From Strigomonas culicis (lineage: Eukaryota; Euglenozoa; Kinetoplastea; Trypanosomatida; Trypanosomatidae): 56,605 nucleotides of DNA. The notes beneath the pieces were generated by a model. It saw only the letters and a list, made by a program, of their open reading frames with translations, was not told the DNA's origin and did not search any database. The stretch lies in contig AUXH01000047.1 of assembly GCA_000482145.1 (NCBI GenBank), positions 1-56,605 on the forward strand, read 5' to 3'. The translations under genes were made by a program, and so were the position numbers. Shown here in pieces: positions 20,901 to 30,291 of this stretch (its first letter is position 1; the number at the start of each line of letters is the position of its first letter).

Positions 20901-23900
20901 GAATGTCCGCATCCGAGTGGAGCTGTTCAACCACCGTGCGTATGAGAGGTGGAATCTTACGGTGCGGGGCAATTTGTTCTATGCGAACAACGTATCCATT
21001 TACGGGCCGCAGACAGATTATTACAGCATTTCACTACGGGCGATTGGATTGCCGGTGGAGGTGCTACAGGCCGCTCCCGTTTACGTCGCATGGTGCGAGG
21101 CAGGTTTCTACGCGATAAGGGTGAACGGAACATGCATGCCGTGCCCAGAGGAGGGCATCTGTAACGGTACCGATGTGGTGCTCGCGAAGGACGGCTACTG
21201 GCACCGGAACGCCTATTCGCTTTCGTTCGTGGACTGCTCTCCACCGTACGGCAGCGGCAAGTGCCTGCCGGAGGGTGGGTGTGCGACGGGTCACGATGGC
21301 ATCGCGTGTAAGCGGTGTGTGAGCGGGTATCATGCGGTGGGCTACAGCTGTGAAGCGTGCCCTTCCAGGGCGGTCAGTAACTTTCTGTCCTTCCTCATCG
21401 TGGTGGCGGCCGTTGTCTTTTGCGTGGTGTGGGTTGCGTGTATGTCGATCGTCACTACAGCCTCCGTTCATATTGCGTGTATCAAGTTGATTGTGAGCAC
21501 TGTGCAGGTTCTATCCCTTTTCTTCTATGTCCAGTTTTCCTGGTCCCACACGCTACAGGGCTTGTTCACCGGCCTTGCGTACACGACGAATTTCTTCAGT
21601 TACGCCATGAACTGCTCGTTTAAAAACGACACGGACTATGTCATTTTCATTATCATCTTTCCTGTTGCGCTTGTCATCTTCTGCACCGTGCTGTGCCGCT
21701 TTCTTGTGCTCGTGCGCTTCGACCGCGTTAACCCGGTCAACGTGAGCTCGATGATGATCCTGGCATATACGCACCGACGGCGTCTCCTCACGGAAGACGT
21801 GTGTCAGTCCATCGCGGACCGCCTCCACAACGCGGACGCATCTGAGAAAAGCTCCACCACATACGATTACAGTGATGAGGACGATGTCTTTGGTCGGGTG
21901 AATGATGCTCGGCAGGAACCGGACGGTGGCCGCACCGTGCTGCACTCCACGCCTCGCTACGCGCCGAGGGGCGCCTATGACTCGTTCGTGTATCACCATA
22001 ATAATGCGATCGGCGATAAGCTGCGCTCGATTGCCTCCGTGCTACAACTGAGCGACTTGACCTTCAAGGGAAACAGTGAAAGAGACGTAGCCATGAGCTT
22101 TGAGGAGATGCTGATCAGCTCCTTTGAGCACATGCTTGCTGGGGGGGAAGGCGAGATGGTCGAGCTGCTGGCGACGCTGGACAAGGACCTGCTGCACCGC
22201 CTCCAGTTCATGCGTCTGACCCTGCCGTCCCTGCGGACCATGCGGAAGTGGATGCTGCAGAGCACACAGCGCCGCAGCAAAGCGATTGGCAACCCCACAG
22301 TCCGGTGCGAGCGCCACGACAAGGCGAAGCATATCACAATCGACAAGAGTCTCCATCAGGTGTCGCTCTTCATGAAGCATACGGCACTGGGCTCCATCAA
22401 CATTCCGCTGCGGCTCGGTCACAGTATTGAGGAGCAGTACCGGGCGGAGGCGGTATTGCAGTTCCGGCGGAGCTGGATGGGCATCCTGCTGAACACCTTT
22501 GCCACCGTCTTTGTCACCCTCTACATGACGTTCCTGGTCATTCCGCTCATGTGGCAGCGGTGTGATACACTCGTGGAGGGACTCAACAATGAGTACGTGA
22601 CGCGCTATTCCTATCTCTTCTCCAATAAGCTGTGCGACCAGACGAACACCATCAACCTGCGTAACACCTCCCGCGCGGTGCTGGTCCTCTATGGCGTGGT
22701 GGCGCCGGTTGTCTTTCTGCTCATCTCGCTGTACTACCGGCGCCGCTACGGGTTAGATGTCATGTACGCGGCGTTCCCGGTACTGTACTTCAACACGCTT
22801 CCGTCCGCGTGGTGGCAGGAGTACTCCTTCTTCCTGCAGAAATTCATCACCGCCATCATCTTCACCATGTGTAAGTCGCCGCTTCTGCAGGCGGGCCTCG
22901 CCGTGTGGCTGCAGGCGCTGCGTTTCCTGTACGATACGCTCTGTATCCCGCACGAACCGAAGGTGACGAAGCGGACCCCGTTGCAGGTGTCGCTGCGTGT
23001 GATGACTCTCTTCATCAATGCGGTCGTGTTTCTGATTCTGAACGCCCTTCTGCTCATCATATACCTTGAAGAGGAAATCGGCACCATGTCGACCCCAATG
23101 AGGCGTTTCCTGTCGTCTCTTGTTTTTACTTCCTTCATCATCATCTTGATGATTCTGGTCGGTTACGTGGTGTGGGAGTTGGTGTTTGTTCTCTTTTGTT
23201 CCCGACGCCTGAAGAAGACGCGAGAGGAAGTGCATGCGGAGCGTCGCCACGAGCTCAGTGTACTCTGCCTCATGTACAAACAGGTGTGCGCCACGTCCGA
23301 GCGCTACCTGAAGCTGACGGAGGACGCGCTGCGGATGGCGCTTCGGCTGGACGAGAAGGCACGGAATAAGAACCAAGACGACCGGTGCAGCCTCCACGAC
23401 TCCTTCTCCTCGCTGCTAGAGCCCCCGAGCGACGCGTCGAGGGGCACGGACGCGCTCTTCTCGGACGAGGCGCCAACGCACCAGCTGACGTCGCCGGTGG
23501 CGCACCGTGGCAACATGTCCACGGGCAGCGAACCGAGCAAGCCGCAGCACAGCGACGAGTTCAATCCCAATCTGAAGGACCTGGATGCCTTGTCCTGTGG
23601 GATACGGGCGGACTTCTCCTTCCTCTCGCAGCACCCTTCTTACGTGGAGCCGGCGATGGAGCCGCCGGTCACGAATCCGAACTGGCTGCCGCTGACGGAG
23701 GGGGAGCAAGTGAAGGCTCTGCCGGAGACCCCCGCGGTGGCGGGCAGTGACCTGAAGCACTCCATCGACGCGCCGACGACCACCTACGACGCCAACCGAT
23801 CCGTGCTAGAGCAGTTCGAGAGGGTGAAGAAGCCGCGGTCGCAGCCGAACTTGCACCGCTGCGACTCGCTGCTCTTCAGCATTCGCAACCTGCCGCCGGC

Positions 23901-24633
23901 GGGGGCGGACCCTTCGGCGGCACTGACGCGCGCCGGCTCCGGCGCTTCTGCGGCGAACTACCTGTCTATGGAGGCCGCCGGCAAGACGCACGAGGGGGTG
24001 GGGTCGATGGGCGCGACGGACGCACGGCCGGCTCCCCAGCACGACAAGGAGGAGGGCGGCGGTGCGTTTAGCGGCAACCTCACGGTCGACATGGAGGCGC
24101 TGCTCGCGGCGCCCATCCCGGACTTTGCGACGCACTTTGACCCCTTTGCCGTGACACCGCTGCCGCTGCCGTCCGCCCCCACAGGGTGTCCCGCGCAGCG
24201 GTCGCTGCGACTCGATCGCGCCTTCACCGATGCGGTGCAGAGGGACGTGCAGCTGCTCGGCCACTCGGTCGAGAACTACCGGGCGCTGGCGCAGGCCGAC
24301 GGTGTGAACGCGGCGGAGGCACAGTCGCTGCTGGATCTCATCTGCAGCAGCCCGCTGGATGGCGGGGTCAAGGCTGGCACAGAGGGCGCCACCGCCGGAG
24401 TGGGCGCGCCGCCGCATGCGTCCGGTCAGCACACGGGTGAAGGAGGCACCACGCCCGCTGTGGCGGCCGGCGGCGCCACTGAGCATACCGGAGTGTCTCA
24501 GCTCGACCGTGCGGCCCGCCTGCCACCGCCGCTGCCCACGTTCCGGCGGCCCGTCGAGAAGGCACGGCCACCGCAAAGGCGAAAGGTGCATCCCAAGCAC
24601 AAAAAGGTGATGGAAAAGAAGCCTACAGAGTAA
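17944..24633 (+). CDS. Giant multi-pass membrane glycoprotein with TIG-like and Cys-rich ectodomain
   Basis: The 2229-residue product starts at ATG 17944, the first ATG in the predicted transcript, and opens with a hydrophobic signal or anchor segment (residues ~9-22). Residues ~30-1140 form a large ectodomain with dozens of N-x-S/T sites. Around 575-620 and 665-770 there are IPT/TIG-like patches (IIYLFGYGF; NVTVTGSGF). Residues ~1050-1143 are a Cys-rich ephrin-receptor/GCC2-like module (CMPCPEEGICNG, CKRCVSGYHAVGYSCEACP). Transmembrane helices cluster at ~1149-1258 (four) and ~1511-1758 (five or six), with a charged cytoplasmic stretch between. The last 470 residues are a soluble Ser/Pro-rich tail. 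This looks like a surface or flagellar membrane receptor, but the ligand and output are unknown. Codon use in the ectodomain half is visibly less GC-rich than in neighbouring genes. Confidence 0.9.
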   Translation: MGRHLTMKAKFLFLLITFLITLVRLNRIGGQRIRSPDVRNGIVQELVLDNVSHFQNLLSNYTHRPTMERVGFYIIPASGSVADITEWTLKTTGLDMVSGIMCRDTRFGFVYAGTTVVVVTKGVLQNDGAQSFYANYTTVRTYSLGALWATHCFFKSTTELYIPIQNVLQAGIPTAENADNLTFLVLNRMSGEFMRFEKYGVNASDVNATLVYREWPYKANAVVTDNDTSDKNATNVVRSAQSAATTDGNSTPFALPSDYLGIPVSGATSGVLGIWPFRYGSIGIISLPVHGADVDLQVTLVRTPLYVLRHLYKRPNHLQLLYACGFTDGTLGTHTNEEDEVLAAASWEILELQEDYRDMVATQFGNGSQALAPMLLPLYNYSFYYKDYMQHMCADCVLVKILAVDDNTGMLSLWRSRSQNTIFMTFFNRTAPSEVKVTANANRVASTSTTVPSNATTGTTTSPKLNNLEESTMHEMIVVFTSLCNVTVFIEDTYTSDLYVAALCPDSSSYIARVTRSTSTLTLGEMYQLSYNTDINPFVPIAASIDYESRTLDFLIPLNGSYAVYEMALFGVYSMDPVIIDSHRGSIIYLFGYGFTPNMSCVFPYSATRDPVVFYDTTFVSCIAPQRTYLSCDPYLLQVAVQDRHTIMGLAPIVDGQVFWQFPTLVIVSAVNSDTGLPYSFLGETNVTVTGSGFFADWRVHTQLCRLWSPNDDTRIYLSSAMFHSATEVLCTFPSMENEGPLAYPSQIDVSLDGFVFSSTFAYFGIYGNTVAIAAASALLSNCTSFDADNAASCVNTTLPDYINTTAGVSLVYTAASVVYLDPIRVSFVDLVGHQELPGTTTTEREITATLFMVSNFNDVTNGITLLNTTLNSTSLVNEQMGLGSYTQVVKTNGTTIFSDLTLLCPSAGEYVLSFSTTAFEGQAGTTNVFNVSIVIYAGAAYRPLFAVLPSSTAYNDIQLLEQQPVVAIVDVCNNTLPSIDSSTVENVRIRVELFNHRAYERWNLTVRGNLFYANNVSIYGPQTDYYSISLRAIGLPVEVLQAAPVYVAWCEAGFYAIRVNGTCMPCPEEGICNGTDVVLAKDGYWHRNAYSLSFVDCSPPYGSGKCLPEGGCATGHDGIACKRCVSGYHAVGYSCEACPSRAVSNFLSFLIVVAAVVFCVVWVACMSIVTTASVHIACIKLIVSTVQVLSLFFYVQFSWSHTLQGLFTGLAYTTNFFSYAMNCSFKNDTDYVIFIIIFPVALVIFCTVLCRFLVLVRFDRVNPVNVSSMMILAYTHRRRLLTEDVCQSIADRLHNADASEKSSTTYDYSDEDDVFGRVNDARQEPDGGRTVLHSTPRYAPRGAYDSFVYHHNNAIGDKLRSIASVLQLSDLTFKGNSERDVAMSFEEMLISSFEHMLAGGEGEMVELLATLDKDLLHRLQFMRLTLPSLRTMRKWMLQSTQRRSKAIGNPTVRCERHDKAKHITIDKSLHQVSLFMKHTALGSINIPLRLGHSIEEQYRAEAVLQFRRSWMGILLNTFATVFVTLYMTFLVIPLMWQRCDTLVEGLNNEYVTRYSYLFSNKLCDQTNTINLRNTSRAVLVLYGVVAPVVFLLISLYYRRRYGLDVMYAAFPVLYFNTLPSAWWQEYSFFLQKFITAIIFTMCKSPLLQAGLAVWLQALRFLYDTLCIPHEPKVTKRTPLQVSLRVMTLFINAVVFLILNALLLIIYLEEEIGTMSTPMRRFLSSLVFTSFIIILMILVGYVVWELVFVLFCSRRLKKTREEVHAERRHELSVLCLMYKQVCATSERYLKLTEDALRMALRLDEKARNKNQDDRCSLHDSFSSLLEPPSDASRGTDALFSDEAPTHQLTSPVAHRGNMSTGSEPSKPQHSDEFNPNLKDLDALSCGIRADFSFLSQHPSYVEPAMEPPVTNPNWLPLTEGEQVKALPETPAVAGSDLKHSIDAPTTTYDANRSVLEQFERVKKPRSQPNLHRCDSLLFSIRNLPPAGADPSAALTRAGSGASAANYLSMEAAGKTHEGVGSMGATDARPAPQHDKEEGGGAFSGNLTVDMEALLAAPIPDFATHFDPFAVTPLPLPSAPTGCPAQRSLRLDRAFTDAVQRDVQLLGHSVENYRALAQADGVNAAEAQSLLDLICSSPLDGGVKAGTEGATAGVGAPPHASGQHTGEGGTTPAVAAGGATEHTGVSQLDRAARLPPPLPTFRRPVEKARPPQRRKVHPKHKKVMEKKPTE

Positions 24634-25059
24634 GGAGAAAGCGTGCAACATTTTTTTTTTGTTTAGTTTTTCTTCTGCGTTGGAAAGCGGTTTTACGCCG
24701 TTCTTGTACATTCGACGATATGTTTTATTCGAGTAAAAAAATAATTCTTGATGTAACAAAGACGTTTTTTTTAATATTATTTTCGCCCCAGTGCCAACAA
24801 AAATGAAAGAGAAAACAAGTGTTCTTTTGACACATGGTTTCGAAAAGAGAGTTTCTGGCCTCTTTTTTTTTTGTTCTTTTTCGTATGTCATTTCATTCGC
24901 TTCAGACATATTTCTCTATTTACCTTCACTTTCACTTAGCATACAGAAATATATAGAAATTTTGCGTTCTGCGTAGAATAAACGCTCCGCTGTGCGTGCC
25001 AACAGCGGCCTTCCATAAACAGTGGTGGCACGAGACGCAGTGCCACGACAAGCATAGCT
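24634..25059. other. Intergenic spacer
   Basis: AT-rich spacer with T runs; the final ~120 nt are GC-richer and form the probable leader of the RasGEF gene, with no ATG before 25060. Confidence 0.55.
24911..24939 (+). promoter_or_regulatory. Predicted trans-splice acceptor
   Basis: A C/T-rich tract ends with AG at 24938-24939. A second AG follows at 24946. Either gives an ATG-free leader to 25060. Confidence 0.5.
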
Positions 25060-28000
25060 ATGCCCTCCGGCAACAAAAGCAGCTCCATGCTTGTGCCAGA
25101 GACCAACGCGGCCTCTTCGTCCGGGAGCGAATCCTCCAGCACGGTGTACAGTGTGCCGTCCTCGTCCTCCACAGATGCAAAGGCGGGGGACCGCGAGAAA
25201 AAGGGGATCCCGCGCGTTAAATCGGTGACTTTTCCCTCGGAGGAGGGAGAGGGAGGTCAGGGCCCGAGTTCCTCACGACGGGCTTCGCAGGGAAGTCTCC
25301 CGCCCCTGGCGCCACGAGCGGACGGCCACTACCATAACTACGAGACCGCCAACGTTTCGCTGGACTCGTCTGGCTCCAGTAGATCGTCTCCGTCGGACGA
25401 CGGGGGCGAAGGGGGCGACGGGGCGCTCGAAGAGGAGGCTGCTACCTCCGAGACGAGCAGTGCAACCGAAAAGGAGGAGGAGGGCGATGACTACAGTGTG
25501 CGGAAGACGCAAGCCTCGTCCCGCGCGCAGCGCAGCCCCGCCTCCTCCACGATGGGGCGCCACACCGGGCTGGCGGCCGCGCGGAGTGAAATGACCAGCT
25601 TCACGGACGACAATCGGTCCACGTTGGTGTGCCACCTGGATGTGGAGGTGGCGGTGCGGAAACGGTCCCTTGTGACGCTGGCGAACAAGATGTACCTGCG
25701 CGTGCGTGTCGCGCACCTGAAGGAGCGGCTTCGCGAGGCCCTCCGGCAGAAGCTCCTCGTGCACCCCGTGGCTGGCGTCCTCGGCGAGGAAGTCGAGGCA
25801 CGGCTGAGAGAGCAGACGGCGGCCACGTGGGCCGCGCTGGACGTACAGATACAGGACTCGCAGGACCGTCTCTTCGGCCTCTACCGCCGTCATATGGATG
25901 CGGTCGTGGAGCGCTATCTCTCGGCCCCGCAGTACGTGACGGCGCGCTGGCACAGCCGACAGCACATGCCCTTGGCGGTGCAGCGCCTCCACGCCGTGGA
26001 TGCCGTGGCGCAGTTCGAGCGTTCCTCGACTGCGTCCTATTCCCGTGCCCGGATGGTCGAAAATGCACGGCGCAATCATCAGCATGTCAACTTTGCATCA
26101 TCCATCCACGAGCGAGAGAGCATCTTCCACAACCCGAATGAGCACAAGGGGCACGATGGGCACCAACACAGACATGACTCGAACCGACCGTCCAAGGTGG
26201 CGGTGCCCGGTGTGGAGTCTGCCTCCACGCACCACGGGTCTGCCCTGGGGGTGGGGCCGGCCAAGGACAAGTACCGGTACGAGCTGACGTCGCACGACGT
26301 GGAGCTGCTCGTCCAGGACGCCGCACGTCGCAACCGCTTCCGTGATGACACGCTGCCGTGGCGACCCGTGGACTTCCGCATGACGGCGCTGCGGCTGGAG
26401 CCGTTGGATTTGGGCGTCCAGGGACTGGACGAGGAGGACGCGCAGCCGAGTGTGCCCGAGATGAACCACTCCTTCTCCCTCTTCACCTACCCGACCGGCG
26501 ACCGCCCGAAGGCGGGCACTGGCGGCGCCTCCGACCACCGCCTCCATCACATCAGCACGAACGCCGTCGGCGGCTCCGTCAATCTGCTCATTGAGATTCT
26601 GCTCATGACGGAGGTGGATCCGCCCTTCACCTCGGGCGTGCCGGAGCCGACCTTTACGAACGTCTTCATGTTCCTGTCGGAGATGTTTGTGACGCCGGAC
26701 AGCTTGGTGACCAAGTTCATCCGCTTCTTCCGTAGTGTGCGGCGCTGGCGCCCGGATCTGGCCGACGCGGAGCGCGCGACCTATCTGCTATGCCGCACGG
26801 TGGAGTGCATCCACGCGTACTGCCGCTGCCATGAGTGCGATCTAACGATGCAAGTCATCCAGCGTCTGTCCGCCTTCATCGAATCGGTCGGGCTCGCCAG
26901 TGTCGACAGCAACTCCCAATACTGGGCGTGCAAGCAGGGTGTCTACGATCCATCGAACCTGCGGGATCTGGATCTCGCGCGACACGACAAGCGGCAGACG
27001 GGTGGCGACCTGCGCGGGACCGGTGCGCACGGCCGCGCGGCGCACCGCTCGCAGGGGTTCCTGTTTCGGAAGCGAGCGCTGTCCCCCTCTGCGGAGCCTG
27101 GCCCGCCGCCGCTCGACATGCGGGTGCAGCAGCTGCTCCTAGGTCTCTCCGTGTATCTTCAGATAATCTATCACAAGTACTACGTGAAGGTGTGTGATGT
27201 ACTCTGCGACCGGCGGGAGGTGCGGCGCCATCCAAAGTCCACGCACAAGACGGGGCAAGGCCTCTCCAGCGACGGCACGTCGACGATCCTGCCACCGACG
27301 CAACCCGCGGTGCAGGAGACGATGGGCGTGTACATCAACAAGGCGACGCCACGCGGCCGCCTCTTCACGCTCATCGTGCCGACCGAGAAGGCGGATGGCG
27401 CCCACCCGGCAGGAGATGCAGAGGCAGCCGTGGACGGCGGGGGTGGCATCGCCGCCGTGTCCGCGCGGCCGGCGAGGGGGGCGGCCGCCACGCGCGCAGA
27501 CCGCTTTGTGTCCTTCGGCCCCCCGCTCCGGTACTGGCCGCATCGCGCCCAGCTGGATATCATCGTTCCCTTCGCCATCGACGCGGAGCCGCTGTCGCAT
27601 CAGCTCTGCCTGCTCTCGTATCACCTCTTCAGCGCCGTGCATATTCGCGAGATGCTCTATAACACATGGTCGCTCGCGAGCATGCGGGTCAGCGTCGCGC
27701 AGCACCTGCAGAAACTACTGCACTACTCCGCGCAGCTGCGGCTCTGGGCGACGGCCGTCATCGTGGTGCCGCAGAAACTGTCGGACTGCCAGCGCGCGCT
27801 CCGTCACCTGCTGGACGTGTGCCGCACACTCTACGAGCTACAGAATTACGAAATCGCCGCGGCGGTGCTGGAGGGCCTGCGGCACCCCGCGGTGGAGGCC
27901 GTGCGCAGCCAGTACAGCGACGAGTTCATGCAGCCGATGCTATCCGCCGCCGAGGCGCGGGAGCTCGAGACGCTGACGCAGATGATGAACCCCTACGCCT

Positions 28001-28380
28001 CCTACAGCCCCTCCTCCCTCAACTCCATCACGGCACGCACGTCGAGCGTCATTGAGACCTCGCTCATCCCTATTCTCGCGCCGATCCTCCAGATCCTGCT
28101 GAACGCACAGTTGGGCAGCTCGCAGTGGACGTCGCACGAGGGCGCGCAGGCGTCCAACGAACAGCGGGTTGCCTTTGTGCGCAACACGGACGGCCAGTTC
28201 GTGGTGAACTGGTCCAAGGTGATGTCCATCGGCCACGTGGTGAAGATATGGCTGCGGTGCCAGAGCGTGCCTTACAAGTTCACGCCCGACGTGGTGCTGC
28301 AGGAATACCTGTGGTCACTCCGCGAGCACAGCTGGACGGAAGACTTACTCTCTCGCCTTGCTAAACGCCCACGACAGTAG
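25060..28380 (+). CDS. RasGEF domain protein (REM plus CDC25 homology)
   Basis: The 1106-residue protein has a disordered Ser/Glu-rich N-terminus (1-185) and a helical conserved block (~188-310). An N-terminal RasGEF/REM-like module lies at ~503-615; its FTNVFMFLSEMFVTPDSLVT and LLCRTVECIHAYC segments match the usual helix pattern. A CDC25-type catalytic domain lies at ~826-1090. In it, PLSHQLCLLSYHLFSAVHIRE corresponds to the ALQLTLIEFELFSAI-type helix, LRLWATAVIVVPQKLSD to the VSxWVxxEIL helix, and YELQNYEIAAAVLEGL to the ELNNFNxLxAIxSGL helix. The C-terminal WSKVMSIGHVVKIWLRCQSVPYKF matches the closing segment. Such domains catalyse GDP release from Ras-family GTPases. The catalytic domain carries inserts, notably ~715-820. 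The target GTPase is not visible here. Confidence 0.88.
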   Translation: MPSGNKSSSMLVPETNAASSSGSESSSTVYSVPSSSSTDAKAGDREKKGIPRVKSVTFPSEEGEGGQGPSSSRRASQGSLPPLAPRADGHYHNYETANVSLDSSGSSRSSPSDDGGEGGDGALEEEAATSETSSATEKEEEGDDYSVRKTQASSRAQRSPASSTMGRHTGLAAARSEMTSFTDDNRSTLVCHLDVEVAVRKRSLVTLANKMYLRVRVAHLKERLREALRQKLLVHPVAGVLGEEVEARLREQTAATWAALDVQIQDSQDRLFGLYRRHMDAVVERYLSAPQYVTARWHSRQHMPLAVQRLHAVDAVAQFERSSTASYSRARMVENARRNHQHVNFASSIHERESIFHNPNEHKGHDGHQHRHDSNRPSKVAVPGVESASTHHGSALGVGPAKDKYRYELTSHDVELLVQDAARRNRFRDDTLPWRPVDFRMTALRLEPLDLGVQGLDEEDAQPSVPEMNHSFSLFTYPTGDRPKAGTGGASDHRLHHISTNAVGGSVNLLIEILLMTEVDPPFTSGVPEPTFTNVFMFLSEMFVTPDSLVTKFIRFFRSVRRWRPDLADAERATYLLCRTVECIHAYCRCHECDLTMQVIQRLSAFIESVGLASVDSNSQYWACKQGVYDPSNLRDLDLARHDKRQTGGDLRGTGAHGRAAHRSQGFLFRKRALSPSAEPGPPPLDMRVQQLLLGLSVYLQIIYHKYYVKVCDVLCDRREVRRHPKSTHKTGQGLSSDGTSTILPPTQPAVQETMGVYINKATPRGRLFTLIVPTEKADGAHPAGDAEAAVDGGGGIAAVSARPARGAAATRADRFVSFGPPLRYWPHRAQLDIIVPFAIDAEPLSHQLCLLSYHLFSAVHIREMLYNTWSLASMRVSVAQHLQKLLHYSAQLRLWATAVIVVPQKLSDCQRALRHLLDVCRTLYELQNYEIAAAVLEGLRHPAVEAVRSQYSDEFMQPMLSAAEARELETLTQMMNPYASYSPSSLNSITARTSSVIETSLIPILAPILQILLNAQLGSSQWTSHEGAQASNEQRVAFVRNTDGQFVVNWSKVMSIGHVVKIWLRCQSVPYKFTPDVVLQEYLWSLREHSWTEDLLSRLAKRPRQ

Positions 28381-28662
28381 TGTGGGAGTGGTGAAGCACC
28401 ACTGCGTTCATCCTTGTGTATTATTATGAATCTGTCATGTATATCGGATCCTTGTTTTTGTGGGAACGATATCCTTCCCAATCGCATCTTTTTTTTTTTT
28501 CATCTTTTAAGCTCAAGTGATCATGGTTCATCTCTCTCCCTCTCTGCATGTTTGTGTAGTTACCTTTTTTTTTTTAAAGCTATAAAGTAGTAAACAAAAA
28601 AGAAAGACAAACATAAAAAGAAAAGGGAATAAAAAAAATCTCCACGTGCATCTTTCATACAA
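28381..28662. other. Intergenic spacer
   Basis: AT-rich spacer of about 280 nt with a T run at 28489-28500 and the acceptor tract of the next gene. I see nothing else. Confidence 0.6.
28564..28579 (+). promoter_or_regulatory. Predicted trans-splice acceptor
   Basis: A pyrimidine run is followed by AG at 28578-28579. The A-rich leader to ATG 28663 has no earlier ATG. Confidence 0.5.
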
Positions 28663-30291
28663 ATGAGCAGACCGTACCATAAAGGACCGCGCGGTGGCGG
28701 CCACGGGGGCCGCGGTGGGTCGCGTGGACCCGGCGGCGGTGGCGGTGGCGGCCGCGGCGGCGGTCACGCGCCCGCGTACATCCAAGGCGATGGCGGACGC
28801 GGTGGGCGCGACCGCGGCGGTCGCAGCTTTGGTGGCCGCGGCGGTCGCCACTTTGGGGACAATAACCACGGCGGCGGAGGTAACAACAATCCCAACAATA
28901 ATAACCAGGCCGTTGTCAACGACGTCATGCACACCATGCTGAACCTGCTCTTCGAAAAGTGTCGCTCGAGCATCTTTATTGAGCAGAGCGGCACGCTGAC
29001 GCTGTGCGAGATGCACAAGATGCCCGACCTCGGGGCGACGGTCAAATCAGTGAACTTCAATAATGTTCAATTCTGCAAGGCCCTCGCACAGAGTATCAAG
29101 AACAACTTCCAGAACACCGTCCGCGCCATTAACCTGAACAACAATAAGATACAGAAGTTGACGCCGTTTCTCTTCGCGCTCAAGGACCTGGACCTGCACC
29201 AGAACGTGACCGCCATCTCCGCGGCGGGGAACGAAATCGATAACCTGGACTTTCTCAAGGCGCTGCAGCACTACGAGCAGCTGGGCGAGGTCATCCTGGA
29301 GCACAACCCCGTGTGTCGCGACCCGGACTACCCCAAGGCGATCATTCGCCGGATGAAGAGCCTCACCCTATTCGACGGCAACCCCATCAGCCACATGCCG
29401 CTGCAGCTCGTCAACCCGTGTGCGGTCGGGCTCAACGAGATGCAACTGTCTGTCATTCAGTTTGTAGAGAGTCACCTCTTCACGGAGGTGTCCCAGAAGC
29501 AGACACAGACGCTCGACAGCATCTACGGCCCGGAGTCCTGCCTGTCCTACCTCTACAGCTCCTTTCCGGTTCCCAACCACGTGCCGGCGACGCCGCAGCT
29601 GAACACGATGCACCTGTCGCCGGACCAGCGCGTTGCCATGAAGGAAGACATCATGCGGTGGCGCTACAAGATCAAGAGCCACAACTTAGAGAGGGAGCCC
29701 GGCAACCGCGACTACACGCGCAACCGCCAAGGGACCGTGAAGAGCATGCGCGACTTCGCCAGTGCGCAGCAGCACAACGTGCAGGTGAAGTTCGAGCTGA
29801 ACCCCAACGCGAGCGTCGTATTTCTCGAGCAGAACATGCATGTACCGATTTGCGTCATCACGGTGCATGCGAAGGTGCACCTCCTGTGGGTGCCGCCGGT
29901 CGTCCGCAGCATGTCCGCGGAGGGGCAGGAGCCTTTCATCGCCTCCTTCCTCGACCGCACGCTCGTCCTTACATGGAATGGGCAGTTGAACATCTGGGAG
30001 GTGTCGAACGACATGGTCTTTCTGCGCCCCGACAAGGTGGTCGTCCACGAGGACGGCAGCCCCACGCAGGCGCTCTACTTTGCGACGGAGAACACCCACG
30101 TCGAGAGGCTGCGCCGCACCTACTTCGCGGAGGCCACGTCAGAGGTGGTGCGTTCCATCATTGCTCGCACGCTGACAGACCTGCGGACGGCGGAGGCAGC
30201 GATGTTCATTCGCAACCTGCCCGAAGACAAGAAGCAACAGGCTATCGCCAATCCCATGGCGGCGATGGAGGTGTTGGGGTTTTCCGCGTAG
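28663..30291 (+). CDS. MEX67/NXF1-like mRNA export factor paralogue with RGG N-terminus
   Basis: The 542-residue protein begins with an Arg/Gly-rich RGG region (residues ~5-72) and then an Asn-rich linker. From ~85 it aligns with the next gene: the block VMHTMLNLLFEK, leucine-rich repeats at ~150-245 (INLNNNKIQKL, ISAAGNEIDNL, VILEHNPVC) and an NTF2-like domain at ~257-475. The NTF2-like part closes with a segment ending EVSNDMVFLRP, matching the IVNDELF-type strand of NXF1. The last 65 residues show no convincing UBA/TAP-C fold. NXF1/MEX67 proteins carry mRNPs through nuclear pores. The RGG region probably replaces the CCCH zinc finger as RNA-binding part. It may be the trypanosomatid MEX67b paralogue; that label is my inference. 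Confidence 0.85.
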   Translation: MSRPYHKGPRGGGHGGRGGSRGPGGGGGGGRGGGHAPAYIQGDGGRGGRDRGGRSFGGRGGRHFGDNNHGGGGNNNPNNNNQAVVNDVMHTMLNLLFEKCRSSIFIEQSGTLTLCEMHKMPDLGATVKSVNFNNVQFCKALAQSIKNNFQNTVRAINLNNNKIQKLTPFLFALKDLDLHQNVTAISAAGNEIDNLDFLKALQHYEQLGEVILEHNPVCRDPDYPKAIIRRMKSLTLFDGNPISHMPLQLVNPCAVGLNEMQLSVIQFVESHLFTEVSQKQTQTLDSIYGPESCLSYLYSSFPVPNHVPATPQLNTMHLSPDQRVAMKEDIMRWRYKIKSHNLEREPGNRDYTRNRQGTVKSMRDFASAQQHNVQVKFELNPNASVVFLEQNMHVPICVITVHAKVHLLWVPPVVRSMSAEGQEPFIASFLDRTLVLTWNGQLNIWEVSNDMVFLRPDKVVVHEDGSPTQALYFATENTHVERLRRTYFAEATSEVVRSIIARTLTDLRTAEAAMFIRNLPEDKKQQAIANPMAAMEVLGFSA

